Assembly (NCBI GenBank): GCA_003963005.1
Contig: RXJW01000033.1
Span: 18,411-82,410, forward strand
Direction of reading: 5' to 3'
Source: Burkholderiales bacterium
Lineage (GTDB): Bacteria > Pseudomonadota > Gammaproteobacteria > Burkholderiales > Burkholderiaceae_C
Length of the DNA: 64,000 bases
Shown: in pieces, positions 8,261 through 16,971 of the stretch
Layout of the letters: every line of letters begins with the position of its first letter
Position numbering within the stretch: position 1 is the stretch's first letter
Made by a program: the position numbers and the translations under genes
Notes under the pieces: model-generated
Told to the model about the DNA's origin: nothing
What the model saw: only the letters and a program-made list of their open reading frames with translations
Databases searched by the model: none

Positions 8261-9285
8261 GCGGCTCTCCCTTGCCAATGCGCCTGGCGGTCTTCGCGCT
8301 CCAGGCGCGAGAACAGGTCGATGACCACCTCCGCGCGCGGTGCGCGTGCCGGGGCCGGCACCCCGGCCACGGCGGCCAGCAGGGGCTCGCAGGCGGGCAG
8401 CACGGCCGCGTGAAGCAGGCGGCGCGACGGGCGCAGGCTCACCGCGGCCAGGGCCAGCAGCCCGAGCTTGCGCGCGCCGGGCACCACGGCGCGCCGGCTG
8501 ATGGAGTCGCAATGGGCCCGCGCCACTTCATGGCCGACTCCGGCATACAGCAGCCGGGCGGCATTGATGCCCGGGCGGCAGCCCAACGGCAGGCTGGCGA
8601 TGCCCGCCGCGGCGCGCTCGTACAGCACCTCGGCGGCCTCCAGCAGCCGCTGCACCACGTCGGCCAGCGGCGGGCTGTAACGCGGGTCGGCCAACCAGGC
8701 GTCTGGCGGGATGCCCACCTCGCGCAGCCATTGCTCGGGCAGGTACAGGCGCCCCATGCGGGCGTCCTCACCCACGTCGCGGGCGATGTTGGACAGCTGC
8801 ATGGCCACGCCCAGGTCGCAGGCGCGAGCCAGCGCCGCGGGGTCGCGCACGCCCATCAGCAGGCTCATCATCGCGCCGACGCTGCCGGCCACGCGGGCAG
8901 CATAGGCCTGCAGGTCATTCAGGGTCTCGTAGCGCCGGCCGTCGACGTCCCATGCGAGGCCTTCAAGCAGCAGGTCCAGCAGCGCCCGCGGGATGGCGTA
9001 GCGCGCGACCACCGCCGCCAGCGCCCGGTCCGCCGCGACAGGCTGGGGGCGGCCTTCGAAGACGCGGTCGAGCCGGCGGCGCAGTTGGGTGATGGCGAGC
9101 CGTCGCCCGCCTTCGACGTCCACCGTGTCGTCCGCCAGCCGGCAGAAGCCGTAGAGCACGGTCGCCGGCGCGCGCACGGCGGGCGGCAGCAGCAGCGAGG
9201 CCGCGTGGAAAGTCTTGGAGTGATGGGCCAGGCTCGCCCGGCAGACGGCGAGGTCGGCCTCCAGCAGTTCATGCAGGTCGGACAT
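8257..9285 (-). CDS. crtB: phytoene synthase
   Basis: 342 residues, with the squalene/phytoene synthase fold. It condenses two geranylgeranyl diphosphates to phytoene. The two aspartate-rich Mg-diphosphate motifs are visible: DDTVD in CRLADDTVDVEGG (about residue 55) and DVGED in NIARDVGEDARMGR (about residues 170-175), followed by RLYLPEQWL. The start ATG at 9285 begins MSDLHELL; crtI and crtB overlap by 17 bases, which supports coupled translation. Its stop overlaps the hemA start. The order crtI-crtB is the usual one in proteobacterial PGCs. Confidence 0.95.
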   Translation of the reverse strand: MSDLHELLEADLAVCRASLAHHSKTFHAASLLLPPAVRAPATVLYGFCRLADDTVDVEGGRRLAITQLRRRLDRVFEGRPQPVAADRALAAVVARYAIPRALLDLLLEGLAWDVDGRRYETLNDLQAYAARVAGSVGAMMSLLMGVRDPAALARACDLGVAMQLSNIARDVGEDARMGRLYLPEQWLREVGIPPDAWLADPRYSPPLADVVQRLLEAAEVLYERAAAGIASLPLGCRPGINAARLLYAGVGHEVARAHCDSISRRAVVPGARKLGLLALAAVSLRPSRRLLHAAVLPACEPLLAAVAGVPAPARAPRAEVVIDLFSRLEREDRQAHWQGRAA

Positions 9286-10843
9286 GGGCAAAGCCCTCCT
9301 CGGCCGGGGGTGGGAAGTGGCGCGCCATCTCGCGGCCATGCGGCACGACGGCATCGAGCACGCGGGCCGACGACAGCACGCCCGGCAGCCCGGCGCCCGG
9401 GTGCGTGCCCGCGCCGACGAGGTAGAGGTGGGCCACCTCCTCGCTGCGGTTGTGCGGGCGGAACCAGGCGCTCTGCGTGAGCACCGGTTCCATCGCGAAG
9501 GCCGCGCCCTTGTAGGAACTGAGCCGGTCCTGGAAGTCCTGCGGCGTGAGCATCAGCGAGCTGACCACCTCCTGCTCGAGCCCGGGCAGCAGCGTCTCGG
9601 AGAGGCGCCGGGCAATCGACGCGCGGTAGGGCTCGGCGCGCTCGCGCCAGTTCACGCCGGCGTCCAGGTGGGGCACGGGGGCCAGCACGTAGAAGGTGTC
9701 GCAGCCGGGAGGCGCGAGGCTCGGGTCGGTCGCCGTGGGGCGGTGGAGGTAGAGGCTGAAGTCATCCGCCAGGTGCTTCTTGGCGAAGATATCGTCCAGC
9801 AGGCCCCGGTAGCGCGGCCCCAGCGAGATGGTGTGGTGGGCCACGTCCGGGTACTGGCGCCGGGTGCCGAAGTACCAGACGAAGAGGCTCATCGAGTAGC
9901 GCGCCTTGGCAATGCGCTTGTCCGTCCAGTGCCGGCGGTGGCGCGCGGGCAGCAGGTGCCTGTAGGTCCAGGCGGCATCGGCGTTGGACACGACCACGTC
10001 CGCGCCCAGCCGCTCACCGCTGGCCAGGCACACACCGCAGGCGCGGCCGTCTTCCACCAGGATCTCCTGCACGGTCTGCCCGCATTGCACGCGGCCGCCC
10101 TGCCCTTCGATCAGGTTCACCAGGCCGCGCACCAGCGCCCCGGTACCGCCCATGGCGAAGTGCACGCCGAAGCGCCGCTCCAGGAAGGCAATCAGGCAGT
10201 AGACCGACGTCGTGGAGAACGGGTTGCCGCCAACCAGCAGCGACTGGAAGGTCAGCACCACGCGCAGCTTCTCGTTCTTGACGTGCTTGCAGGCCAGGCC
10301 CCAGACGGTGCGGTAGCCCTCCAGCTTGAGTAGGTCGGGCAGCACGCGGGCCATGTCGGTCCAGCGCTCGAAGGACACATGGCCCAGCTGCTCGAAGCCG
10401 ACCTTGTAGATTGCCTCGCTGGCCTTCAGGAAACATTCGTAGCCGTCCTCGTCGCCGGGCGCCAGGCGGCGGACCTCGGCGCGCATGGCGTCAGGGTCGC
10501 CGCTGTAGTCGAAGGTGGAGCCATCGTCGAAGCGCACACGGTAGAAAGGCGCCACCGGCCGCAGGTCGATGTCGTCGGCCATGCGCCGGCCGCACAGCGA
10601 CCACAGCTCCTCGAACAGGAAGGGCGCGGTGATGACGGTGGGGCCGGCATCGAAGGTGAAGCCGTCCTGCCGGTGCACGTAGCCGCGGCCGCCGGGGGCG
10701 TCGAGCTGCTCCAGCACGGTCACGCGGTAGCCGCGGGCCCCCAGCCGCACGGCAGCCGCCAGCCCCCCGAAGCCGCTGCCGATCACGACGGCGTGCGCCT
10801 GAGGGGGCGTGACGGCAGGCAAGCCCTGGCTTGGTGTCAACAT
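9269..10843 (-). CDS. crtI: phytoene desaturase
   Basis: 524 residues. An FAD-dependent enzyme that introduces double bonds into phytoene to give neurosporene and/or lycopene. The N-terminal dinucleotide fold is clear (VVIGSGFGGLAAAVRLGARG with the acidic end VLEQLDAPGGRGYV), and the C-terminal GAGTHPGAGLPGVL block is the family signature. No Shine-Dalgarno is seen before the ATG at 10843: only 6 bases separate it from a -10 box, so the mRNA may be leaderless. Divergent from bchO, with a PpsR-type palindrome between the two. Product specificity (three versus four desaturations) cannot be read from sequence. Confidence 0.95.
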   Translation of the reverse strand: MLTPSQGLPAVTPPQAHAVVIGSGFGGLAAAVRLGARGYRVTVLEQLDAPGGRGYVHRQDGFTFDAGPTVITAPFLFEELWSLCGRRMADDIDLRPVAPFYRVRFDDGSTFDYSGDPDAMRAEVRRLAPGDEDGYECFLKASEAIYKVGFEQLGHVSFERWTDMARVLPDLLKLEGYRTVWGLACKHVKNEKLRVVLTFQSLLVGGNPFSTTSVYCLIAFLERRFGVHFAMGGTGALVRGLVNLIEGQGGRVQCGQTVQEILVEDGRACGVCLASGERLGADVVVSNADAAWTYRHLLPARHRRHWTDKRIAKARYSMSLFVWYFGTRRQYPDVAHHTISLGPRYRGLLDDIFAKKHLADDFSLYLHRPTATDPSLAPPGCDTFYVLAPVPHLDAGVNWRERAEPYRASIARRLSETLLPGLEQEVVSSLMLTPQDFQDRLSSYKGAAFAMEPVLTQSAWFRPHNRSEEVAHLYLVGAGTHPGAGLPGVLSSARVLDAVVPHGREMARHFPPPAEEGFAHVRPA

Positions 10844-10849
10844 CGTTTG

Positions 10850-10878
10850 ATCCTATGCTTGTCCACTTTAGTTGACAA
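10850..10878 (-). promoter_or_regulatory. predicted crtI promoter (TTGTCA-N17-TAGGAT), start at or next to the ATG
   Basis: On the minus strand a -35 element TTGTCA (10878-10873), a 17-base spacer and a -10 element TAGGAT (10855-10850) are followed by only CAAACG before the crtI ATG at 10843. Transcription would start at or within a base or two of the ATG. The -35 lies inside the PpsR palindrome, so repressor binding would block polymerase. Confidence 0.5.
10860..10877. promoter_or_regulatory. PpsR/CrtJ binding site TGT-N12-ACA (crtI/bchO)
   Basis: TGTCCACTTTAGTTGACA is an exact match to the established CrtJ/PpsR consensus TGT-N12-ACA, located in the 41-base region between divergent crtI and bchO. 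It covers the predicted -35 of crtI and lies 8 bases before the annotated bchO start, so one site could control both directions. Confidence 0.8.
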
Positions 10879-10884
10879 CCCAGG

Positions 10885-11793
10885 ATGCATCCCGACATTC
10901 CCGCCCCCTGCACCGTGATGGCCGGCGGCCTGCGCTGGCGGGTGATGCGCACCCGCGCGCCGGGCGCGGCGGGGCTGCCTCGCCTGCTGCTGCTGCACGG
11001 CACGGGGTCGTCGTGGCAGTCCTGGGCCGGCTGCGCGCCGCGGCTGGCGGCGGATTTCGAGCTGCTGGTGCCCGACCTGCCCGGGCATGGCGGCACCGAC
11101 GCCTTCGCCGACCGCAGCGCCAGCCTGCCACGCATGGCCCAGGCGGTGGCAGCGCTGTTGCGGGGGATGGACTGGGCGCCCCAGCTCGTGGCCGGGCACT
11201 CCGCCGGCGCGGCGGTCATGGCCCAGATGCGCCTGGACGGCGCCCTGCCCGACGCACGCGGCCTGCTCGCGGTCAATGGCGCCCTGGAGCCCCTGCCCGG
11301 GCTGATGGGGCTGGTGGCCCCGGCGGTGGCCCGGCTGGCGTCACGCAGCGAGCTGCTGCCGGGCTGGGTCACGCGCCACGCCTCGCAACCCCGGGCCCTC
11401 ACGAACCTGATCGCCTCGACCGGCTCCCGGCTGACCGAATCGGCCGTGTCGCACTACCGCCAGCTCCTGCAACAGCCGGACCACGTGCGCGGCGTGCTCG
11501 ACATGCTGGCGAACTGGCAACTCGACACACTGCAAGCGCGCCTGCCCGAACTGCAACTGCCGCTGTGGCTGGTCGCCGGCCTGGCCGACCGCACACTCGC
11601 CCCGGTGCGCTCCCTCGAACTGGCCCGCCGGCTCAAGGGTGCGAAGTTCGTGCCCCTGCCGGGGCTGGGCCACCTGGCGCATGAGGAAGCGCCGGAGCGT
11701 GTGGCGCCGCTGTTGGGGGCGTTGTGGGCGCAGGTGCGGCCGGCGGCAGCAGGAGATCAGCCGCCCGGAGTCCCGCAGGCCCCGTCGGTCTGA
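10885..11793 (+). CDS. bchO: BchO, alpha/beta-hydrolase accessory protein of Mg-chelatase
   Basis: 302 residues, alpha/beta-hydrolase fold with LLLHGTGSSWQSW (oxyanion loop), a GHSAG nucleophile elbow in LVAGHSAGAAVMAQM, and a C-terminal histidine in GLGHLAHEEAPE. This family is found with bchI and bchD and is thought to assist magnesium chelation; its substrate is unknown. The ATG at 10885 has no good ribosome site and lies very close to the PpsR palindrome; the in-frame ATG at 10918 (MAGGLRW) is an alternative start. Unusually it is separated from bchD by about 2.5 kb with three unrelated genes on the opposite strand. Confidence 0.87.
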   Translation: MHPDIPAPCTVMAGGLRWRVMRTRAPGAAGLPRLLLLHGTGSSWQSWAGCAPRLAADFELLVPDLPGHGGTDAFADRSASLPRMAQAVAALLRGMDWAPQLVAGHSAGAAVMAQMRLDGALPDARGLLAVNGALEPLPGLMGLVAPAVARLASRSELLPGWVTRHASQPRALTNLIASTGSRLTESAVSHYRQLLQQPDHVRGVLDMLANWQLDTLQARLPELQLPLWLVAGLADRTLAPVRSLELARRLKGAKFVPLPGLGHLAHEEAPERVAPLLGALWAQVRPAAAGDQPPGVPQAPSV

Positions 11794-11827
11794 TATCCGA
11801 CGGCCTTTGCCGAAGTGAGGGGGCCGG

Positions 11828-12352
11828 TCAGGTTCCCGGCGAAGACGCGCCCACGGTGTTACGTACCGGGATGGCGCCTTCGATGCGGCGGATGGCAGTG
11901 CCGATCAGCTCCCGAGGCTGTGACGCCTCGGGCAAGCCGGGAAACCCGGGATAGTCCACGATGGACGTTCGACGCTGCGCTTCGCGCAAGGCGGGCAGTG
12001 CTTGAGCAGCCGCCGGGCCATTGAAGCCCAGGCATGCCGCGGCGTTTGCCCGTATCCAGGGCTCCGGGTCCTCCAGCAGGCGCGTCAGGCGCCCCATCTG
12101 TGCTGCATTCAGGCGGAGGGCCCCATTGCCGGGCGGGAATGCGCAAAGGTCGACCAGCTCGCTCGCCAGCCGCCGTCGTTCAGAGGGCCCCGTCGCGGCC
12201 TCGATGACCCGCAGCTGGCGGTCAATGGGTGAATCGGCGCGGTCAACCGCCTCTGCCGACCAGCCGATGCGGGGCAGAAGGACCATCAGAAACGTGGCAG
12301 TAGCCAACGCTCGATGAGCTGAACGCAAAAGTGTTCCTCGACAACCGGGCAT
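11828..12352 (-). CDS. exported HEAT-repeat-like protein, unknown function
   Basis: 174 residues. A signal peptide is likely: basic start, hydrophobic LATATFLMVLLPRIGW, small residues SAEA at the cut site near residue 34. The middle contains a HEAT-like helix pair (MGRLTRLLEDPEPWIRANAAACLGF, then AAAQALPALREAQRR), indicating a periplasmic scaffold-like domain. A GTG immediately precedes the chosen ATG at 12352; neither has a strong ribosome site. It converges on bchO, 34 bases apart. No link to photosynthesis is visible in the protein. Last of three minus-strand genes lying between bchO and bchD. Confidence 0.65.
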   Translation of the reverse strand: MPGCRGTLLRSAHRALATATFLMVLLPRIGWSAEAVDRADSPIDRQLRVIEAATGPSERRRLASELVDLCAFPPGNGALRLNAAQMGRLTRLLEDPEPWIRANAAACLGFNGPAAAQALPALREAQRRTSIVDYPGFPGLPEASQPRELIGTAIRRIEGAIPVRNTVGASSPGT

Positions 12353-12524
12353 CACTTCATCTTACGAGCGCGGGCACCACACGAACCGCTGCCGAATGAT
12401 CGTCCAAAGCGAGCCATGGCCGGGGCACCTCGATCACGGTCCGTGCAGCCAGCAGACTCGCACACCCCGCAAGCCCACCCCGAGCAGCTGCCACGTGCTG
12501 AGCGACAGCGGGCTTGCGTCGGGT

Positions 12525-13508
12525 TCAGACCCGGGCTGCCGGCGCTCTCGCCAACGCGTCCTCCGGCGGGAATTCCGAAACCATGAACCGGGGCGGGTAG
12601 GCATCGACCGGCCTCAAGCGCTCGCCGGCGAGTTGGGCCATGGTGTCCCAGTCGAGCACCTTGACCTGATGCCGCTCTCCCCCGCTGGGGTCGAGCACCA
12701 CCATGCTGACCAGGTCCGTCTTGGGCAGCAACGCAGTGACGCCCCGGGTCCAGGAGCAGGCGGACGCCCGCAGCCCCGGGCGCTCGGCCACCTGGTAGCT
12801 GGCGACGAAGACGTCACGGCCCTGCTTGGCGTGCAGGGCCTCCAGCAGGCTCTTCTGCTCGGCGTACAGCGCGTTCGCCGCCACGATCTGCAGGTCGGCC
12901 AATTTCCGGGCGAGCTGGGCGTCCGCAGGCTGGTGGGTCGTCACGCGCCGGTCCTGGTAGCGGAACATGGCCGTGGAGATCAGGCCGCCATGCTCCTCGA
13001 TCAACTGGCGCGAGCAATCGATCATCCAGCGCTGAGCCTCCAGCGAGCCGACCGGCGCGACCAGCATGCCCGCGCGGCGCGACGGCAGCATGATGACCAG
13101 ATCGTCGTCGATACCGCATGCGCGGATGACCTCCGGCAACAGGATGCGCGAGGCGTCGTAGCCGTCGTCCCAGTCGCCCACCTGCGCACCGCTCTTCATG
13201 GCGTGGAAGCTCGGGCGCGTCAGGGCGCGCAGGTTCTGCACGGCCATCTTGAGGCCTTCCTGGAAAGAGATGTTCCAGTCGGCCAGCTCGCTCGGCCCCA
13301 CCTGCATGACACGCTCCGGCATGTCGTAGCCCAGCAGGACGACGCTGTCGTGGCTGAAGGGCATGCTCGCGAGGTGGCCGTCGAAGCTCGCGTCCTCGAT
13401 CTGCGCCTGGAGCCGGGGCATTTCGAGATGCCAGCGCCCTCGAATCAGTGGACGCAGATGCGGTCTGGCATCGCTGAAGCTGGCAGGCATCCTCCGATGC
13501 TGATCCAT
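12525..13508 (-). CDS. DUF1444-like protein, unknown function
   Basis: 327 residues from the ATG at 13508, preceded by AGGGAGAGG about 6 bases away; the frame extends upstream without a better site. The segment VVLLGYDMPERVMQV, followed by ELADWNISFQEGLKMAVQNLRAL, resembles the DUF1444 (YtpQ) pattern of cytoplasmic proteins of unknown role; a GYDASRILLPEVI stretch follows. No signal peptide or membrane segment. The assignment is by remembered pattern and could be wrong at family level, although the gene itself is well supported. It lies in the same orientation as its neighbours on either side, with gaps of 119 and 172 bases. Confidence 0.6.
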   Translation of the reverse strand: MDQHRRMPASFSDARPHLRPLIRGRWHLEMPRLQAQIEDASFDGHLASMPFSHDSVVLLGYDMPERVMQVGPSELADWNISFQEGLKMAVQNLRALTRPSFHAMKSGAQVGDWDDGYDASRILLPEVIRACGIDDDLVIMLPSRRAGMLVAPVGSLEAQRWMIDCSRQLIEEHGGLISTAMFRYQDRRVTTHQPADAQLARKLADLQIVAANALYAEQKSLLEALHAKQGRDVFVASYQVAERPGLRASACSWTRGVTALLPKTDLVSMVVLDPSGGERHQVKVLDWDTMAQLAGERLRPVDAYPPRFMVSEFPPEDALARAPAARV

Positions 13509-13627
13509 GGCTCCTCTCCCTGGGCAAGGCTTTGTGATGGCGCGAAGTCTACGGTGCCCAAGCGAGCAGACGCGTGACACCGTGAGGCCGGCGCCGCGGC
13601 GCGGTTCACCCTGCCCTGCTGGGCAGA

Positions 13628-14122
13628 TCAGCGCGGCTCACCGGTGTCGCGCTGAACCTGCACGACTGCCTCACCCACGTACAGCACACGCAGCGGCGTG
13701 CCGAGCGCAGGCGCCTTCGTATCGGTGAATCGCCGGGCCAGCCCGCAAACCCCGCTGAGCTGATGGGGCTCGACGAACGTTCGCCCCCCCACCGTGAAGC
13801 GCATCTCCTGCAGCGAGAACTTGCCCGGGACGTTGATTCGCTCAACCGATTCCAACGGGCCCACCACGGTGTCGTATCGGCCCTCGTCGAGCGCTGCGAC
13901 GCAGTCGGCGCGGCGTGCAAAACCGTTCCACCCGGTGCCCCCGAGCACCGCGGCCGAGATCGCCAGGAGCGCACCGGGAAGCACCCGCGGCGCGCGGCGC
14001 CGGTCCGTTCGTGGGTACGCGACCGCCAGGAACATCGCGATGGCTGCAAGAACGGCCGACAGGCCCCAAAGCAAGCTCGTGTCGACGCCTGCCGTCCGGA
14101 TGTCATAGAGCATGGTTGGCAT
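13628..14122 (-). CDS. hypothetical membrane protein with two N-terminal spans
   Basis: 164 residues. Two hydrophobic stretches near the N-terminus (LLWGLSAVLAAIAMFLAVAY and VLPGALLAISAAVLGGTGW) flank a short basic loop (PRTDRRRAPR). The remaining 100 residues are soluble and beta-rich (RYDTVVGPLESVERI, EMRFTVGGRTFVEP, LRVLYVGEAVVQVQR). The layout resembles small membrane proteins whose soluble domain lies outside the membrane; no family recognised. An alternative ATG three codons in (14113) is possible and neither start has a strong ribosome site. It is 137 bases downstream of bchD, with a T-less GCCGC/GCGGC hairpin at 14150-14164 in that gap. Confidence 0.55.
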   Translation of the reverse strand: MPTMLYDIRTAGVDTSLLWGLSAVLAAIAMFLAVAYPRTDRRRAPRVLPGALLAISAAVLGGTGWNGFARRADCVAALDEGRYDTVVGPLESVERINVPGKFSLQEMRFTVGGRTFVEPHQLSGVCGLARRFTDTKAPALGTPLRVLYVGEAVVQVQRDTGEPR

Positions 14123-14259
14123 CTTCGTCGAATGTAGACCCTGAACTCAGCCGCTTGAGGCGGCAGGTGACGCAGGCCGGCGCTGTGCGAACGTGCGCTT
14201 CACGGTGACTCACACGGTCAGCATCGCGCCCCGCGCGTGGATGGCGCCGCCTCCTGCGT

Positions 14260-15960
14260 TCAAAGCGCCGCCGCCACCGCCCCATGCACCTGGGCGGCCT
14301 GCCCGTGGGGCAGTGGCACGTAGCGGGCCCCCATCGCCTGGGCCAGCGCCATGGCAGCCGGCTCCGGGCGGGGTGAGGTGTCGATCAACAGGCTGGCCAG
14401 GCCTTCAGCGCGCAGGCGGGCGGCCACGGTGAGTGCATCTTGCGCGGCCTGCGTGCGACCCGGGGACCCGTCGCGGGCGATGTTGGCGCGGGCGTCGGTC
14501 AGGAAGACGAGCACGGCGCGGCCGCCGTCGCGGGCCTGCACGCCGCAGCCCAGCAGCCACGCGGCCTCCAGCCCCGCAGCCAGGGGCGTGCCGCCGCCGC
14601 CGGGGAGGCTCGCGAGCGAGCGGCGCGCCCGGGCGAGGGAGCGGGTGGGCGGCAGCAGCAGCTCGGCGCCCGCGCCCCGGAAGGCCAGCAGCGCGACGCG
14701 GTCGCGGCGCACGTAGCAGTCGGCCAGCAGCAACTCGACCGCGCCCTTGGCCTCGGCCAGGCGGTTGAGCGCCTGCGAGCCGGAGGCGTCGACGACAAAG
14801 ACCGTGGTGGTCTCCTGCGGCCGGCGGTAGCGCTTCAGATGGAAGTCATCACGGCGCAGCAGGAGCCGCGCGCCGGCAGGGGGCAGGCCTTGCTGATCCC
14901 GTTCGCGCTCTCGCAGGCGCTGCCATGGCAAGGCGGCTCGCATCGTGGCGAGCAGGTCGAGACGCTGGCCCGCCCTCAGCGTGCCGCGGCGCGAGGCGAG
15001 CGGACGGCCGCTCTGGGCCGGCTTGGCCGGTGCGCCGCGGCGGCCGCCACCACCGCCCTGCGGAGACGCCGCGCCGGCGAGGCTTTCGAGCAGGCCGGCC
15101 GGGATGGCGGCCTGGGCCGCGGCGAGGGTCTGCTCCTGCAACTCACGCACGTCGACGTCGGCATCGCCCTCCGCAGGGGGCGGCTCTTGCGCGGGCGAGG
15201 TGTCGGGCGGCGGCGGTGGCGCGTCGGGCTCCGCCTCGGGAGACTGGGGCAGCGCGCGGGCGCGGGGTGCGAGCACGAGGCGGGCCGCCAGTTCGGCGTC
15301 GGCCTGGGCGACTTCGGTGCGGCCGGCCAATGCGGCAGCGGCGCGCGCGGCGCACCAGGCGTGCCAGGCGGTGCGCATCGAGGCGAGGCCCAGTGCGGCG
15401 GCGGTGGCGCACAGAGCCTGCACGGTCGCGTCGTCGCAGCTGACGGCGCTCAGGCGTTGGCGCGCGGCGGCAAGGTCCGGCAACGGCCCGGGTGGCGCGT
15501 CTGCGGTGACCGTGGCGATGAGGCCGAGACGTTCCAGCAGCGAGGCGGGCAAGCTCTCGTCGGGGGACTGGCCTTCATCGAGCGCGACGATGCACAGTGG
15601 CGTCGCGCCCGGCTCCAGCGCGGCAGCGAGGCGCGCGGCCAGCCCCGGCTCGGCGCGCTCGGCCATCGGCAGCAGCACGACACCGCCTGCGGCTTCCGCC
15701 AGCAGGCCGGTCTGCATCACGGGGCGGCCCGCGGCGAGACTCAGGCCCAGGTCCAGCCCGCCGAGCAGGCGGTCGTCGTCGACCTGCAGCGGCAGGCGCC
15801 GCCACGGCGTGCCCGGCGGCAGCGCTTGTCGCAAGCCGGCCAGCAGCGCGTCACGCGCGGGGCTGGCACCACCGCGCAGGCACAGCCCACCGAGGCCGGC
15901 CGGGTCCACGGCCAACAGCCAGGCCGCTTGCCAGGCCGGGGGCCAGTCGGTCAGGCCCAC
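14260..15960 (-). CDS. bchD: magnesium chelatase subunit D
   Basis: 566 residues from a GTG start at 15960. BchD forms the AAA+ double ring with BchI and links it to BchH for ATP-driven Mg insertion into protoporphyrin IX. Order: a degenerate AAA+ domain (about 1-235), a proline/acid-rich linker (PDAPPPPPDTSPAQEPPP, about 245-265), and a C-terminal von Willebrand A domain with the metal-site motif DASGS (VFVVDASGSQALNR) and FLTDARANI. Overlaps the bchI stop by 10 bases. bchI-bchD order is standard; the usual downstream partner bchO is not adjacent here. Confidence 0.93.
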   Translation of the reverse strand: MGLTDWPPAWQAAWLLAVDPAGLGGLCLRGGASPARDALLAGLRQALPPGTPWRRLPLQVDDDRLLGGLDLGLSLAAGRPVMQTGLLAEAAGGVVLLPMAERAEPGLAARLAAALEPGATPLCIVALDEGQSPDESLPASLLERLGLIATVTADAPPGPLPDLAAARQRLSAVSCDDATVQALCATAAALGLASMRTAWHAWCAARAAAALAGRTEVAQADAELAARLVLAPRARALPQSPEAEPDAPPPPPDTSPAQEPPPAEGDADVDVRELQEQTLAAAQAAIPAGLLESLAGAASPQGGGGGRRGAPAKPAQSGRPLASRRGTLRAGQRLDLLATMRAALPWQRLRERERDQQGLPPAGARLLLRRDDFHLKRYRRPQETTTVFVVDASGSQALNRLAEAKGAVELLLADCYVRRDRVALLAFRGAGAELLLPPTRSLARARRSLASLPGGGGTPLAAGLEAAWLLGCGVQARDGGRAVLVFLTDARANIARDGSPGRTQAAQDALTVAARLRAEGLASLLIDTSPRPEPAAMALAQAMGARYVPLPHGQAAQVHGAVAAAL

Positions 15961-16970
15961 AGCTCGGTCACCGCGCGTTCGATGCGCTCGCCCGAGGCGG
16001 TGTCGTCCAGCGGATTGCGGCGCAGGCGGTGGCGCAGGGCGGGCACGGCCACGTCGCGCAGGTGCTGCAGCGAGACGGCCGACGCGCCGTCCAGCGCCGC
16101 CTGGGCCCGCGCGGCGCGCATCAGCGTGAGTTCGCCGCGCAGGCCGTCACTGCCGACGGCCACGCACAACTCGGCGGCGCGTTGCAGGATGTCGTCGCCC
16201 ACGGCCACGTCGGGCAGCCGCTCGCGGGCCTGCAGAATCTGCTTGCGCACCTTGGCGTCGGCCTTGGCCCACTGCGCGCAGAAGCCAGCGGGGTCACGCT
16301 CGTAGGCATCGCGGCGGCGCACCACCTCCACGCGCTCGGGGATGGCCGCGGGCGTGCGGACCTCCACCGACAGGCCGAAGCGGTCCTGCAGCTGCGGTCG
16401 CAGCTCGCCCTCCTCCGGGTTGCCGCTGCCGATCAGCACGAAGCGCGCCGGGTGGCGCAGGCTCAGGCCCTCGCGCTCGATGACGTTCTCGCCCGAGGCG
16501 GCCACGTCGATGAGCAGGTCGACGAGGTGGTCTTCGAGCAGGTTGACTTCGTCGATGTACAGGAAGCCCCGGTGCGCCTTGGCCAGCAGGCCGGGCTCGA
16601 AGACCTTCACGCCCTGGGACAGCGCCCGCTCCAGGTCGAGTGCGCCGAGCACACGGTCTTCGCTGGCGCCGAGCGGCAGGTCCACCACGGGCACCGGCAG
16701 CTCCTCGGTGCGAACGCGCACGCCGGAGCGCAGGTGGGCGCAGTCGTCGCAGCCGCCGGGCACTTGCGGGTCGCAGTGGTAGCGGCAGCCCTGCACGGCC
16801 CGCATCTTGGGCAGCAGGGCCGCGAGGCCGCGCACGGCGGTGGACTTGCCGGTGCCGCGGTCGCCCAGCACGAGCAGGCCGCCGATGGCGGGTTCGACCG
16901 CGGCGATGAGGATCGCGCGCTTCATGTCGTCCTGGCCGACGAGGGCGGAGAAGGGATAGGGGGTGCCCAT
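15951..16970 (-). CDS. bchI: magnesium chelatase ATPase subunit I
   Basis: 339 residues, typical length. AAA+ ATPase with Walker A GDRGTGKSTAV, Walker B FLYIDEVNLL, the sensor segment VLIGSGNPEEGELRPQLQDRFGL and an arginine-finger region ending RRNPLDD. It provides the ATP hydrolysis for Mg insertion by BchHID. The ATG at 16970 comes one base after the stop of the upstream DUF3422 gene, so the two are co-transcribed. It overlaps bchD downstream. Confidence 0.95.
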   Translation of the reverse strand: MGTPYPFSALVGQDDMKRAILIAAVEPAIGGLLVLGDRGTGKSTAVRGLAALLPKMRAVQGCRYHCDPQVPGGCDDCAHLRSGVRVRTEELPVPVVDLPLGASEDRVLGALDLERALSQGVKVFEPGLLAKAHRGFLYIDEVNLLEDHLVDLLIDVAASGENVIEREGLSLRHPARFVLIGSGNPEEGELRPQLQDRFGLSVEVRTPAAIPERVEVVRRRDAYERDPAGFCAQWAKADAKVRKQILQARERLPDVAVGDDILQRAAELCVAVGSDGLRGELTLMRAARAQAALDGASAVSLQHLRDVAVPALRHRLRRNPLDDTASGERIERAVTELWA

Positions 16971-16971
16971 G

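Noticed and set aside
14150..14164. GCCGC/GCGGC hairpin downstream of bchD as terminator
   Set aside because: Five-base stem and no T-run.
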